Below, in pieces: positions 1 to 9,602 of a stretch of DNA of 64,000 nucleotides. Positions within the stretch are counted from its first letter, which is position 1. Every line of letters starts with the position of its first letter. The position numbers were made by a program, and so were the translations under genes. The DNA is from an uncultured Burkholderiales bacterium (GTDB lineage Bacteria; Pseudomonadota; Gammaproteobacteria; Burkholderiales; Burkholderiaceae_C). Under the pieces are notes generated by a model. That model saw only the letters and a list, made by a program, of their open reading frames with translations. It was not told the DNA's origin and searched no databases. The stretch spans positions 29,556-93,555 of the forward strand of contig CAIJIT010000318.1 in the NCBI GenBank assembly GCA_903820745.1. The letters are read 5' to 3'.

Positions 1-2179
1 AACGGTCCATCGCCAGCGTGTACTGGGTCAGGTCATTGCTGCCGATCGAAAAGAAATCGACATGGGCTGCCAGTTGATCGGCGAGCAAGGCCGCAGAAGG
101 CACTTCGATCATCACGCCGAGCTGCGGCGGCACAGCGATCTGCATGTCCTGGGAGATTGCAGCGATGCGCTCGCGCACCTTCAGCACTTCGCCGACATCG
201 GCAATCATCGGGATCAGGATGCGCAAGCTCGACAGCGGTTTCACCGCCAACAAGCCGCGCAACTGCGCGTCAAGCAGGTCGGGCTGGGCGAAACCGGAAC
301 GGATACCGCGCAGACCCAGCGCCGGGTTGTCCTCGTTTCCCCAAGTCAAATAGGGCAAGGCCTTGTCGCCACCCGCATCGAGTGTGCGGATGATGACGGT
401 CCGGCCTTGCATCGCGTCGACGATGTCCTGGTAAGCCGATTGCTGTTCGCTCGCATCCGGCATTGCGCTGCGGCCCATAAAAAGGAATTCCGTGCGCAAC
501 AGGCCGATGCCATCGGCGCCCATGCCGAGGGCCTCGCGGGCATCGTCCAGATTGGCGATATTGGCCGCCACTTCGATCCGCACCCCGTCGAGCGTCAGCG
601 CAGCCTGGTCGGCATCAGCCAGCATCAGTTCGCGCTTGGCCGCGCCGGCGGCGATCTGTGCACCGGCCTCGGCCATCTGGGTCGGCGAAACTGCGGTGTC
701 GATAAATCCACGGCTGGCGTCGAGCAGCACGGAGTGGCCGGTCTGCAGCTTCAGCAGCTCCGGGCCGACCGCGACCAGGGCCGGCACGCCCAGCGCGCGA
801 GCCAGAATCGCCACATGGCTGGTTGCGCCGCCGATCGCGGTGGCAAAGCCTGCGAGCCTCTCGCGCGGCAAGCTGGCGAGATCCGAAGGCGAGAGCTCAT
901 CGGCGACCAGGATCGAACCCATGCCCAGTTCCGGTTTGTCAGCACCCGGATAGCCCATTGCAGCCAGCACCAGGCGCTCGACATCGCGCAGATCATTGAC
1001 CCGCTCGGAAAACAGTGGCTTACCAAGGCCAAGCAGTACCTCGACTTGTGCACCAATTGCCTGACGATAGGCAAAACCGGCGCCAAGGCCCTTCTCGATC
1101 CCGGCCCGGGCCGCAGCGATCAGTTCCGGATCTTCAGCCAAGGCCAGATGCGCGGTGAAAATCTCCTCCTCGACGCTGGCCTGTCGCATTGCTGCTGCGC
1201 TGATGGCGGCATGAATCTCGCGCAAGCCTTGCGCCAGCGCTGCAGTCAGGCAGATCAATTCGACAGCCACGCCGTCGCCCCGCTCTGGCACGATTGCCGC
1301 CCGCTGGTCGAACCGGACCACCAGGCCCAAGGCCAGGCCAGGCGCAGCGCAGATGCCATGCAAGCCCTGAGCCCCGACTGCAGGCCCGGACTTGACGTTT
1401 TCCGCATGGACGACCGGCGGCGAAGCGCCGGCCTTGGACTGCAAGGACCGAACGACCGCAAGCAAAGCTTCAGAGGCATCGCTGCCCTTTGCGCTGACGC
1501 TGACCTCTCCGCCTTCGTCAACACCCAGCCCCATCAAGGCGGTCACGCTTCTGGCGTTGGCGCTGCGGCCCTTGAACTCAACCATGATCTCGGCGCCGAA
1601 ATGCTTGGCCACAGCCTGGACCTGGGCTGAAGGCCGCGCATGCAAGCCGCTCTCATGGCTCACCAGAGCCTTGGCATGCAAGGTTTGCCCATCGATCAAT
1701 GGGGCCGCCTCGGCCGCTGCGCGCATCACCAGTGTCAAGAAGCCCGCATCGCCGGCCTTGAACAGGCCAGTGCCGCGGGCGCTGATCTCGTAACCCTCAT
1801 TGACGAGCACCAGCATGGTCTGCAATGAAGGCGCGCGGCGGGCCACCCGATCGATGTCGACATCGATCAAGGCCTGTCCGCCGCTGACCTTGTCGCCCTG
1901 CTTGACCAGCGCTGTGAAGCCCTCGCCGTCCAGTTGGACGGTGTCGATGCCGATATGGATCAGCAATTCGGCCCCGTTGGCAGTCGTCAAAGTCAATGCA
2001 TGCCCCGTCCTGGCCAGATGGGTGATGACACCATCGCAAGGTGCCAGCAAGGTCGAGGACAGCGGCTCGATGGCCAGGCCGTCACCCAGCATCAAGCCGG
2101 CAAATACCGGATCGCTGACCGCCGTCAGCGCCATCGCGATGCCGTCAAAGGGGGCCAGCAGCTCGAGGCTGCGGCTCAT
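1..2179 (-). CDS. Fused PTS phosphotransferase IIA-HPr-EI (3'-truncated by window edge)
   Basis: This is the cytoplasmic phospho-relay of a sugar PTS: enzyme I takes phosphate from PEP and passes it through HPr to IIA. About 726 codons are present and the frame is open to the window edge. The order is a glucose/N-acetylglucosamine-type IIA ([11 protein letters not shown] near residue 78, with the partner His in TGHALTL), HPr (GLHARPS, phospho-His, near 180), then enzyme I ([15 protein letters not shown] active-site loop, RTLDAGGDK, and [14 protein letters not shown] at the truncation). The fusion resembles NagF, whose IIBC permease usually lies next door, here possibly beyond base 1. The ATG overlaps the upstream stop as ATGA, so translation is coupled to the binding-protein gene. 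The substrate cannot be read from this gene alone. Confidence 0.93.
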   Translation of the reverse strand, partial: MSRSLELLAPFDGIAMALTAVSDPVFAGLMLGDGLAIEPLSSTLLAPCDGVITHLARTGHALTLTTANGAELLIHIGIDTVQLDGEGFTALVKQGDKVSGGQALIDVDIDRVARRAPSLQTMLVLVNEGYEISARGTGLFKAGDAGFLTLVMRAAAEAAPLIDGQTLHAKALVSHESGLHARPSAQVQAVAKHFGAEIMVEFKGRSANARSVTALMGLGVDEGGEVSVSAKGSDASEALLAVVRSLQSKAGASPPVVHAENVKSGPAVGAQGLHGICAAPGLALGLVVRFDQRAAIVPERGDGVAVELICLTAALAQGLREIHAAISAAAMRQASVEEEIFTAHLALAEDPELIAAARAGIEKGLGAGFAYRQAIGAQVEVLLGLGKPLFSERVNDLRDVERLVLAAMGYPGADKPELGMGSILVADELSPSDLASLPRERLAGFATAIGGATSHVAILARALGVPALVAVGPELLKLQTGHSVLLDASRGFIDTAVSPTQMAEAGAQIAAGAAKRELMLADADQAALTLDGVRIEVAANIANLDDAREALGMGADGIGLLRTEFLFMGRSAMPDASEQQSAYQDIVDAMQGRTVIIRTLDAGGDKALPYLTWGNEDNPALGLRGIRSGFAQPDLLDAQLRGLLAVKPLSSLRILIPMIADVGEVLKVRERIAAISQDMQIAVPPQLGVMIEVPSAALLADQLAAHVDFFSIGSNDLTQYTLAMDR

Positions 2180-3444
2180 GGCCTGGCCCTTTGCTGCGGC
2201 GGGTACCAACTGGCAAAACCAGCCTGGATCCTGGCAGCGGCTTCCTTGGCCGATTGTTTGCCATTCAGCAACTGCGAATTGACGGTCCAGAGCTCGGTTT
2301 CCATACTGGGCTTGCCCCGGTTCAGCACCTGGGCGTTGATGCGGATCGTCGATTGGCAGTTCGATCGCCAGGCGGCCATCTGTTTGGCGAGCGGATCGCG
2401 CAACGCGATCAAATGGTTCGAGAGTGAGAAGAAGCCGGTGACCTGGTTGCTGTAGATGTCGGCAAATTCCTGCGAGCCGATCCAGGCGAGAAACTTCAAG
2501 GCCTCATCCTTGTTCTTTGACCGGCTGTTCACCCCCAGACCGATGTCCATATGGTCACTGACATGACAAGGGTCACCTGACTTCAACACCGGCGGCGGGA
2601 AGGCCCCGAGCTCGAGGCCCTCGGTGTGCTTGAAATAGGCGATGTCCCAGGAGCCGGCCGGATAGACTGCGGCACGCCCCTGCGCAAACTGGACCTGGCT
2701 CTCGGCATAGGTCTGGGCACTTGCGCCTTTGGGCAGGTACTTGCCGAGCCTGGCCATATGTTCGAAGGCGGCAACAAACTGCGGATCGGTGAATTTTGCC
2801 TTGCCCTCGATCAGCGCTTTGCGGCCCGTTTCGCCATGCCAATAGTTCGGACCGACGTTGGTAAAGACGGTCTGGGTCGATTCCCACCGATCGGCAGTCC
2901 CCAAAGCCAAGGGCGCAAAGCTGCCGTTCAGTTTGATCGCATCGAGCAGCGCAAACAACTCGATCTCGGTGCGCGGTGGCAGCAAATTCAATTGCCTGAA
3001 AATCTTCTTGTTGTAGAGATAGCCGTGAATCACCGAGGCCACCGGCATGCAAAAACTGTCTTTCCCATCGTCGGTCTGCCAGGCCAGTTTCGCGCTGGGC
3101 GCGAAGTTTTGCATGCCCGCTTTGCCGTCGAGCCTTTCCAGATAGCCTTTGCGGTACAGCGACAGAGACAGATCGAAGGGCCGGCAAGCGATCAAGTCGC
3201 CGGCATTCCCCCCTGCCAGACGGCCAGCCAAGGCCGCGTCATAGTCGGTCGGCTGCGTGGGCACGAACCTGACCTGGCTGCCAGGGTGCTTTCGCTCGAA
3301 GGCCGGAATCAGCACGGTTTCCCAGATCGCCTTGTCATCGACTCGCCAGCTCTCGACCAGCAGCTGGCCCGCGCGCGCTGCGCCCGCTGCAATCAGCAGC
3401 AGCCCTATCAGCAGCGATTTGAACTTGGGAAATCCCGGACGCAC
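2176..3444 (-). CDS. Extracellular solute-binding protein, sugar ABC type (family 1)
   Basis: This is a predicted periplasmic sugar-binding protein of the family 1 (maltose/multiple-sugar) type. The frame could begin further upstream, near base 3579, but that N-terminus is not signal-like. A GTG at 3444 preceded by GAGG with a 6-base spacer gives a clean signal peptide ([19 protein letters not shown]) and a usual length of 422 residues, so I chose it. Motifs seen are the early [20 protein letters not shown] segment, GNAGDLI, the hinge-type YNKKIF and a C-terminal tail ending PPQQRARP. No ABC permease or ATPase is visible, and its stop codon overlaps the PTS start. It may act as a receptor or belong to a transporter outside the window. 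Confidence 0.88.
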   Translation of the reverse strand: MRPGFPKFKSLLIGLLLIAAGAARAGQLLVESWRVDDKAIWETVLIPAFERKHPGSQVRFVPTQPTDYDAALAGRLAGGNAGDLIACRPFDLSLSLYRKGYLERLDGKAGMQNFAPSAKLAWQTDDGKDSFCMPVASVIHGYLYNKKIFRQLNLLPPRTEIELFALLDAIKLNGSFAPLALGTADRWESTQTVFTNVGPNYWHGETGRKALIEGKAKFTDPQFVAAFEHMARLGKYLPKGASAQTYAESQVQFAQGRAAVYPAGSWDIAYFKHTEGLELGAFPPPVLKSGDPCHVSDHMDIGLGVNSRSKNKDEALKFLAWIGSQEFADIYSNQVTGFFSLSNHLIALRDPLAKQMAAWRSNCQSTIRINAQVLNRGKPSMETELWTVNSQLLNGKQSAKEAAARIQAGFASWYPPQQRARP

Positions 3445-3746
3445 GGCATGCCTCGCAACGATTTTTGGCCAGCGGCCAAGCTGGAAAATTGATGCTAGCA
3501 GTGACGCCTGTGTGACACCAGCGCGGCCTGGCGGCTTTTCCCTGGCCCTCGAAACAGCTCGTTTCATGGGAGAAAGCACCGCTGGCGGTGGCCGACGAGC
3601 TTACATTTCCTTACCTGCTGCGCGCTTCAATGGCTCCGCAGCGACCGGTCAATTGATAGAACTGACAAAATGGGTCAGGATAATAAAAACTTACGAAATG
3701 TTACAAATCAACCGGCAATAGCGCACCAAAAAGAGACATTCCGTCC
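3445..3746. other. Intergenic region upstream of the binding protein/PTS pair
   Basis: About 300 bases without a convincing gene, between two minus-strand genes. The half near the DUF429 stop is A+T rich and likely holds the promoter of the binding protein/PTS operon. On the minus strand it contains GTAACATTTCGTAAG (about 3690-3704), two GTAA half-sites 10 bases apart, which could be a response-regulator box but is weak evidence. Confidence 0.5.
3682..3711 (-). promoter_or_regulatory. Possible sigma70 promoter for the binding protein/PTS operon
   Basis: On the minus strand TTGATT (3706-3711) is followed after 18 bases by TTTATT (3682-3687). The 5' leader would be long (over 200 bases). Each hexamer matches consensus only moderately. 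Confidence 0.28.
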
Positions 3747-4571
3747 TCAAGCGCTGACGATCCAGCCTTCCAGCGGGTCGACGACTTCAGGAAAACCATG
3801 GCCCGGCTGCGCCTGTGCCCAGCCGGCCTGCAGCAGGCACAGCACGGCATCGAGCCGGTCACCGCTGGCATCGTCAACCATTGCTTCGCGCTGGGCATGG
3901 CTCAGCTTCAGGCGCAGACCGAGCCGGCTGCGACCCTGCTCAAGCGCATCGATCAGGTCCTTGCGGGCAATCAAGCGGTCGGGCGTCTGTTTGGACGAAT
4001 CGTCACTCTTGTAACTGCGCCGGCCCAAGAATTCTCTGGCCAGCATGCCCGGATAGGCTTCCAGGGCCACTCTCGATTTGTCACCGGGGTGCAAGCCCGG
4101 CAGGTCGGCACCGGCCTTCAGCAGCAGCGGCACGCCGGCATGCAGCATGAACGCAACCGGCGGATTGACCCATTTCATGCTCGGCGAACTGCCGGCGGGA
4201 ATATCGCAGGCGCGGTGCGCGAATTTGCCGCCAACCGGACGGGCATCGCAAAAACCCGCGAAGGCATTGCGGATGTCGGCCCGGGATAGCTGGCAATAAT
4301 GCTTCATCAAGTCCGGCCAGTTCTGTGGCCAACCCAGACTCAACACCAGCTCTCGCGGCAGGCCGAAGGGGAAATCAAAACCGCCCAGCCAAGGTTCGGG
4401 CAAGGCCAGATGGGCGCCGAATGAAGCCAGGCTGTCGAAAGCCAGCAGGCCTTCGAGTCGCAGCACCTGACCCTGGCGCTGACCTTGCGCCAAAGTGATT
4501 GGTTTGCGTCGGGTCGGGGCGCTGCTGAAATCGACGCCAAGCAGACGCGGGGAACTAAGGCTAGAGTGCAT
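3747..4571 (-). CDS. DUF429 domain protein (predicted RNase H-like fold nuclease)
   Basis: A 274-residue protein beginning GVDFSSAPTRRKPIT near residue 12, the typical acidic N-terminal strand of DUF429 proteins, which are predicted to have an RNase H-like fold. Later conserved pieces are GGFDFPFGLPREL, SSPSMKWVNPPVAFM and DRLDAVLCLLQAGWA near the C-terminus. I chose the ATG at 4571; a TTG three codons upstream is in frame but less likely. It is transcribed divergently from the carboxypeptidase gene with only 36 bases between starts. The cellular role is unknown; nuclease activity is a fold prediction only. Confidence 0.85.
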   Translation of the reverse strand: MHSSLSSPRLLGVDFSSAPTRRKPITLAQGQRQGQVLRLEGLLAFDSLASFGAHLALPEPWLGGFDFPFGLPRELVLSLGWPQNWPDLMKHYCQLSRADIRNAFAGFCDARPVGGKFAHRACDIPAGSSPSMKWVNPPVAFMLHAGVPLLLKAGADLPGLHPGDKSRVALEAYPGMLAREFLGRRSYKSDDSSKQTPDRLIARKDLIDALEQGRSRLGLRLKLSHAQREAMVDDASGDRLDAVLCLLQAGWAQAQPGHGFPEVVDPLEGWIVSA

Positions 4572-4607
4572 GCTCGCCAATGTAATCGCCCAAGTGCAGG
4601 AGCCGAC

Positions 4608-6092
4608 ATGACCGAAGTAAATTCAGAGCTGAAAGATGAGTTCAGCAAGACCCCTTTGGTCGAGCGTCTGGTCACGACTGAACATGAGTTGCAACTGGGT
4701 GAGCGCAGGCTTCGCTACAACGCCAGTTGCGGCAGCCTGTTGCTGCAGGAACCAACGGCCAAGGACGGGCAAAGCCAGGGCGACAAAACCCGGGCCAGCG
4801 TCTTTTTCATCGCCTACACGCTCAAAGATGTCGCCGCCGACCAGCCGCGCCCAATCACCTTCAGCTTCAATGGTGGCCCGGGCTCATCGAGCGTCTGGTT
4901 GCACCTGGGCCTGCTCGGGCCGCAGCGAGTGCCCACCGATGAAATGGGCCAATGCAGCGCGCCGCCCTATGCCTTGCAGGATAACGAGTTCACCTTGCTG
5001 GCCGACTCGGACTTGGTCTTCATCGATCCGGTGGGGACCGGGCATTCGCGCGTTGCCGAGGGCGAGAAGCTGGCTGAATTCCATGAGTACCAGCGCGATC
5101 TCGATGCGGTCGGGGAGTTCATCCGCCTCTACATCACCCGCCATGGTCGCTGGGCCAGTCCGAAATACCTGATCGGCGAAAGCTATGGCACAACGCGCGC
5201 CGTCGGTTTGTCGCGTCACCTGCAGGAAAAGCACGACATCCATCTGAACGGCCTGATGCTGGTGTCGCTGGCGGTTGATTTCCAGACACTCAGCTTCGAC
5301 CATGGCAACGAGCTGCCCTACCCGCTCTATCTGCCGACCTATGCTGCGACCGCCTGGTACCACAAGGCGCTGGCGCCCGAATTGCAGAATCAATCACTGC
5401 AAGAGGTGATCGGGGCAGCCGAGGCCTTTGCCAATGGTGCTTATTTGCTGGCCCTGATGCAGGGCTCGCGCTTGCCGGCAGACCAACGCCAGTTGATCGC
5501 CGATCAGTTGGCGGCCTATAGCGGCCTGTCAGCCGCTTATCTGCTGCGCTGCGATCTGCGCCCGACCGAATTCCGCTTCTTCAAGGAGTTGCTGCGCGAA
5601 CGCGGCCAGATCGTCGGCAGGCTCGACAGCCGCTTCCTCGGTCTTGACCGCGACGATGCCGGCGAGCACCCGGAAGACGACCCCGGCATGAACAATCTGA
5701 TCGGCGCCTATGCGGTCGGCATCAACCGGGTGCTGCGCGAGCAACTGAAGTTTGATAGCGATGCGCCCTATCTGGTGCATGCGCCGCTATGGAAGACCTG
5801 GTCCTGGAAGGGCTTCGAAAACCGCTATGTCAACGTCGGCGACAGTCTGCGCCGCGCGATGCATGCGAACCCCGCGATGCGAGTCTATGTGGCCAGCGGC
5901 TACTTCGACCTGGCCACGCCGCATGCAGCTGGCGACTACACCTTGAGCCATCTCGGACTGCGCGAAAGCCTGCAGGGCAATTTGCAGACCAGCTATTTCG
6001 AGGCCGGCCACATGATGTATATCCACCAGCCTTCGCTGCGGCGCATGGCAGCCGAGCTGCGCGAATTTGTCACTGCCCGCCCGACAAACTGA
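4608..6092 (+). CDS. Serine carboxypeptidase, peptidase family S10
   Basis: A 494-residue S10 peptidase that should release C-terminal residues from peptides. The oxyanion segment FNGGPGSSSVW (near 87-97), the nucleophile motif GESYG (Ser192), the Asp in SGYFDLATP (near 434) and the His in FEAGHMMY (near 468) are all present and in order. I chose the ATG at 4608 because AGGAG lies five bases upstream; earlier in-frame starts give an unrelated N-terminus. No signal peptide is apparent, so it may be cytoplasmic, although many bacterial relatives are secreted. It stands alone as a transcription unit between divergent DUF429 and the downstream VirK-like gene. Confidence 0.93.
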   Translation: MTEVNSELKDEFSKTPLVERLVTTEHELQLGERRLRYNASCGSLLLQEPTAKDGQSQGDKTRASVFFIAYTLKDVAADQPRPITFSFNGGPGSSSVWLHLGLLGPQRVPTDEMGQCSAPPYALQDNEFTLLADSDLVFIDPVGTGHSRVAEGEKLAEFHEYQRDLDAVGEFIRLYITRHGRWASPKYLIGESYGTTRAVGLSRHLQEKHDIHLNGLMLVSLAVDFQTLSFDHGNELPYPLYLPTYAATAWYHKALAPELQNQSLQEVIGAAEAFANGAYLLALMQGSRLPADQRQLIADQLAAYSGLSAAYLLRCDLRPTEFRFFKELLRERGQIVGRLDSRFLGLDRDDAGEHPEDDPGMNNLIGAYAVGINRVLREQLKFDSDAPYLVHAPLWKTWSWKGFENRYVNVGDSLRRAMHANPAMRVYVASGYFDLATPHAAGDYTLSHLGLRESLQGNLQTSYFEAGHMMYIHQPSLRRMAAELREFVTARPTN

Positions 6093-6201
6093 CCGTCGGC
6101 GCAGCACCCAGGTCCGAGCAAGCCTTCCAATGTAATCTCTCAGTTCAAGCAAAGAAACAGAATATCGCAGACAATCGTATTAACTTTCGTAAATTTCGAT
6201 C

Positions 6202-6231
6202 TTGATTCAAGCTTCGACGTCTACCTAGACT
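6202..6231 (+). promoter_or_regulatory. Candidate sigma70 promoter for the VirK/YbjX-like gene
   Basis: TTGATT (6202-6207), an 18-base spacer and TAGACT (6226-6231) match -35 and -10 elements in a locally A+T-rich stretch. Just upstream, TTTCGTAAATTTCG around 6186 contains a repeated TTTCG that might be an activator site. Confidence 0.4.
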
Positions 6232-6280
6232 GCATTTTCCAAACCATTTGGCCCTCCGATTCAAGACCCTGTCGCCTCGA

Positions 6281-7171
6281 ATGAAATTCCGCACCACCTA
6301 TAGCCGATTCGACCGTACCGGGATCAAAGATCGTGCCAAGATCTTCCTCGGTGGCTTGCTGTTTCCCGCGCAAACTCGTCAATGGCTGGATTTCGTTGCC
6401 GAGGACGATATTCTTCGCGACCGCTTCCACAGGTTTCCTCGCGCTTTGTGCAAGATCTACCGGCCTTACCTTTCGACGCGGATGAACTGCTCGCAGCGGG
6501 TCACCGTGCTGACCCAGCATTACCGCTTCCTTTGCCAGCGGGGTCTGGCTGACTTGGTCGGCGCGGCCACCCATGAGCCTGTAGTCCTGAGCGAATGGAG
6601 CTGCAAATCCGGCCAGATCGCCCAAATGCAGTTGACGGCGATCCACGAAGGTCACCGCGAAGGCGACCTTTGCCTGCGGCTGATTTACAAATCGCAGTTG
6701 ATCTACTCAGCTTCGCTGGTGTTTCTCGAGGTCGATGGCTGCACTCACTTGATGGTTGGGCGTCTGCAAGGCATGGCCTCGGAGGGCAGTCTCGCGCTGA
6801 TCCGCGAAGCCACGCGTGACTTCCACAGTTGCCGGCCGGTCAACCTGCTGCTTGCCGCCGTGCGCAATATCGGCCATTTACTCGGTTGCCCGAAGGTCTT
6901 GCTGGTCAGCAATACGCATCGGATTTCGATCAATATTTGGCGGCGTCTGAAGATCACCTCCAACTACGACCAGTTGTGGGCGGAAATTGGCGCCACGTGG
7001 CGTGCCGATGGTGACTTCCAGATCGGTGTGCTTGCCGACCCTGACATCGACCTCGCCAGCGCGCCTTCGAAGAAGCGCTCGGAACTGAGGAAGAAGCAGA
7101 CGCTGATGCAGACCGTCTTCGACGGTTTGAAGCTGCAATTCACTCCGGTCGACAGCCCTCAGCGCTGCTGA
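6281..7171 (+). CDS. VirK/YbjX-like protein (DUF535)
   Basis: A protein of about 296 residues resembling the DUF535 family (Shigella VirK, E. coli YbjX), linked in enterobacteria to envelope or virulence functions but of unknown biochemistry. Family-like segments are RVTVLTQHYRFL, the acidic-aromatic run around QLTAIHEGHREGDLCLRL, and HRISINIWRRLKITSNYD toward the C-terminus. No signal peptide or membrane helix is evident. The ATG at 6281 is preferred; a TTG at 6248 would add 11 residues, and neither has a strong Shine-Dalgarno sequence. Its last 13 bases overlap the convergent YceI-like gene. Confidence 0.8.
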   Translation: MKFRTTYSRFDRTGIKDRAKIFLGGLLFPAQTRQWLDFVAEDDILRDRFHRFPRALCKIYRPYLSTRMNCSQRVTVLTQHYRFLCQRGLADLVGAATHEPVVLSEWSCKSGQIAQMQLTAIHEGHREGDLCLRLIYKSQLIYSASLVFLEVDGCTHLMVGRLQGMASEGSLALIREATRDFHSCRPVNLLLAAVRNIGHLLGCPKVLLVSNTHRISINIWRRLKITSNYDQLWAEIGATWRADGDFQIGVLADPDIDLASAPSKKRSELRKKQTLMQTVFDGLKLQFTPVDSPQRC

Positions 7172-7878
7172 AAAGCGCCCAGGTCGAATTCAATCAGCAG
7201 TTCGTCATGAACTGCAAGCAGCCCGCCCAGCAGTGAAAACGGCGTAATGCCGAAATCGGACTGGCGCAGCACCATCGCACCACTGGCCTTCAGTGCTTCT
7301 CCGCTGAGCAGGATCTGCAAAGGCACCCACAGCGCTTGGCGCTGACCATGCAGTTCGACTTCGATCCTGGCCGCGACCTTCGGCAATTCGCCGATGACTT
7401 GCAGCGAACGGATGCGCAGAGAGGGGAAGCGCTCCGCCTGCAGATTGGCTTGGCCGAGCATATTCAAGCGGGTAGCAGCCGCGCTTTCAGCAGAAATCAC
7501 CGATTCCCACCCCGGACCAAGGGCCGCCCGCTGGGCCGGCGGGTCGAGCGCCAACTCGTCAAGCCTGAGTTCAAGCGAGAACCCAGCGCCGGTCAAGCCA
7601 GGCCCGGGCAACCAGACCAGGCCAGCCATTTTCGGTGCCGTCAGCAAATGGTTGTGCCCCAGTTGCGCGGCCCTGCCAGCACGAAATACATGGATCCTGA
7701 CTGACGAACGTTCGGGATCGATGGCCAGCAACCGGCCTGACTTGGGCAAGTCAGCAGGGCGCTGAAGCCGCGGCAAATCCGGCAAATCCGCGCTTTGTGG
7801 CGCCTGGCCCGCCGCGCAAGCTGTCAAGCATGCCAACAGGACAATCGCCAGACGGCGGACAGAAATCAGTTCAGTCAT
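7159..7878 (-). CDS. YceI-like lipoprotein
   Basis: A 239-residue predicted lipoprotein with a YceI-type lipocalin barrel, a family that binds isoprenoid-like or amide ligands in the periplasm. The N-terminus has basic residues, a hydrophobic core and the lipobox LTAC (Cys21). The YceI signature region follows: IDPERSSVRIHVFRAG, LGHNHLL (the His typical of the family), then FSLELRLDELALDP and GVMVLRQSDFGITPFS-like C-terminal strands. I start at the ATG giving MTELISVRR, because the longer frame lacks signal-peptide character. No cytochrome b561 partner is nearby. Its 3' end overlaps the convergent DUF535 gene. Confidence 0.87.
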   Translation of the reverse strand: MTELISVRRLAIVLLACLTACAAGQAPQSADLPDLPRLQRPADLPKSGRLLAIDPERSSVRIHVFRAGRAAQLGHNHLLTAPKMAGLVWLPGPGLTGAGFSLELRLDELALDPPAQRAALGPGWESVISAESAAATRLNMLGQANLQAERFPSLRIRSLQVIGELPKVAARIEVELHGQRQALWVPLQILLSGEALKASGAMVLRQSDFGITPFSLLGGLLAVHDELLIEFDLGAFQQR

Positions 7879-7982
7879 CGCAATTGCTTCTTGTCGCCTC
7901 GAGCTCATTCAGCATTCTGACAGCGAACCCGCTATGCTGGACGCCTTCGACCATTGACCGTCACGCAGACCCGGAGACTGCC

Positions 7983-8540
7983 ATGCCCATCAATCCCTTT
8001 CGCCCCGCCAACGAACTGATGGTGCAGTACGCGCAATACCATCGCGATCGCCGCAACATCATCACCCATTTCATCGGTATACCGCTGATCGTCTTCGCCA
8101 TCGGGATATTGGCGGCGCGGCCGAAGCTGGCCTTTGAAGCTGCCGGTCTGTCGATCGAGCTGAGTGCTGCCTGCTTGCTCTGGGCGCTCAGCGCCTGCTG
8201 GTACCTGACCCGCGGCAATCTGGTGTTGGGCGGGGCCACCACGCTGGTCAACGGCGCCTTGATCGCAATCGCGACACCGCTGGCGGCCGGCAACTTTTCA
8301 AGCTGGCTGGGCTGGGGCCTGGGCAGCTTTGTGCTGGGCTGGGTGATCCAGTTTGTCGGTCATTACTACGAAGGCAAGAAGCCGGCTTTTGTCGACGATC
8401 TGGTCGGCCTGCTGGTCGGCCCGATGTTCGTCGTCGGTGAGGCCATGTTCGCTATCGGCTGGGGCCGCAGCCTGCTGGCCGAAATCGAACGCCGCGCCGG
8501 ACCGACTTATCTGCGCGATCTGGCCCAGCCACAGACCTGA
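7983..8540 (+). CDS. DUF962/Mpo1-like membrane protein
   Basis: A 185-residue membrane protein of the DUF962 family. The yeast member Mpo1 is an iron-dependent dioxygenase that shortens 2-hydroxy fatty acids. Histidines typical of the family are visible: QYHRDRRNIITHFIG (His20 and His29) and FVGHYYEGKKPAFV (His127). Four hydrophobic stretches fall between about residues 30 and 150. The ATG at 7983 has GGAG seven bases upstream. Twelve bases separate its stop from panE, suggesting co-transcription. Whether this bacterial homologue is a dioxygenase is inferred from family only. Confidence 0.88.
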   Translation: MPINPFRPANELMVQYAQYHRDRRNIITHFIGIPLIVFAIGILAARPKLAFEAAGLSIELSAACLLWALSACWYLTRGNLVLGGATTLVNGALIAIATPLAAGNFSSWLGWGLGSFVLGWVIQFVGHYYEGKKPAFVDDLVGLLVGPMFVVGEAMFAIGWGRSLLAEIERRAGPTYLRDLAQPQT

Positions 8541-8552
8541 GGCCTTGACGCC

Positions 8553-9566
8553 ATGAACAGCCTGCTGATCATGGGCGCAGGCTCGGTCGGCTGCTATCTG
8601 GGCGGCTTGCTGGCCGCTACGGGCCGGACGGTGCATTTCGTCGGGCGCCCGCGGGTCCTCGATGGCCTGCGCAAGCATGGCCTGACCACCAGTGATCTGG
8701 AGGGACACAGACTTCACATCCCTGCGTCTGGCTTGAATCTGCATCAGGCCTTGCCGGCGGGCTTGAGGCCTAAGCTGACCCTGTTGTGCGTGAAAAGCGG
8801 CGCTACGATCGATGCCGCGCAGGCCTTGCAGCAGGCGCTTCCTGCTGGCAGTCTGGTGCTGTCGATGCAAAACGGCATCGGCAACGCCGAGCGCGCGGCG
8901 GCAGCGGCGCCAGCCTTGCAATGGCGGGCCGGCATGGTGCCATTCAATATCGCTGAACAGTCGCCGGGGCATTACCACCGTGGTACCACCGGTGCGCTGA
9001 TGGTGCAGGGAGCGCTTGCCGAAACAGCATTGGCCGGACTGCAGACTGCCTTCTTAGCGCAAGGCATCAAGCTGCAACTGCGTGCGGACCTGCTTGGGGC
9101 GCAATGGGGCAAGCTGCTGCTGAACTTAAACAACCCGGTCAATGCCTTGTCGGGTCTCCCGCTGCGCGACGAGTTGCTGGAGCGCGGCTACCGTCGCTGC
9201 TTTGCGGCGCTGCAAAGAGAAGCGCTTGACTTGCTCGACGCTGCCGGTATGCAGGCGCTGCCGATGACGCCGCTACCGCATCGCTGGCTGGTCCATTTGC
9301 TAGGCCTGCCAACGCCAATCTTCAAATTGCTGGCTGCCTCCATGCTGAAGATCGACGCCAAGGCGAGTTCGAGCATGGCTGACGACCTGGCCCGGGGGCG
9401 AGTGACTGAAATCGATGCCCTCTGTGGCGAAGTCATCCGCCTCGGGCAGCGGGTGGGCCGGCCAGCGCCGCTGAACTCGCGCATGCAGGAGATGGTGCAA
9501 GCCTGGCCACAATACCCGCAGCGCATCAAACCTGGCGAACTGGCTCAAGCACTCGGCCTCGACTGA
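8553..9566 (+). CDS. panE: 2-Dehydropantoate 2-reductase
   Basis: Predicted NADPH-dependent reduction of ketopantoate to pantoate in coenzyme A synthesis (ApbA/PanE family). The Rossmann motif GAGSVGCYLGGLLA starts at residue 8, followed by CVKSGAT, SMQNGIGN, and the catalytic-domain helix LGAQWGKLLLNLNNPVNALS with the conserved Lys and Asn. The C-terminal helices SSSMADDLARGRVTEIDAL and GRPAPLNSRM are typical, and 337 residues is a usual length. Other ApbA-family ketoreductases look similar, so the exact substrate is not certain. The extreme 3' end is repeated beyond the neighbouring vapBC module. Confidence 0.9.
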   Translation: MNSLLIMGAGSVGCYLGGLLAATGRTVHFVGRPRVLDGLRKHGLTTSDLEGHRLHIPASGLNLHQALPAGLRPKLTLLCVKSGATIDAAQALQQALPAGSLVLSMQNGIGNAERAAAAAPALQWRAGMVPFNIAEQSPGHYHRGTTGALMVQGALAETALAGLQTAFLAQGIKLQLRADLLGAQWGKLLLNLNNPVNALSGLPLRDELLERGYRRCFAALQREALDLLDAAGMQALPMTPLPHRWLVHLLGLPTPIFKLLAASMLKIDAKASSSMADDLARGRVTEIDALCGEVIRLGQRVGRPAPLNSRMQEMVQAWPQYPQRIKPGELAQALGLD

Positions 9567-9576
9567 GCTTCATTCG
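9543..9576 (+). repeat. Direct repeat, left copy (3' end of panE)
   Basis: A 34-base segment covering the last panE codons, its TGA and the following TTCATTCG. It matches the right copy at 10232-10265 at 29 of 34 positions. Together the copies flank the vapBC module. Confidence 0.85.
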
Positions 9577-9602
9577 AGGCTTCCGTGCGGCGGCGACAGT
9601 GC

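Noticed and set aside
62..1630. Long plus-strand open frame opposite the PTS gene
   Set aside because: Arg/Gln/His-rich product without motifs, antisense to a protein with clear IIA, HPr and EI signatures; a by-product of high G+C codon use.
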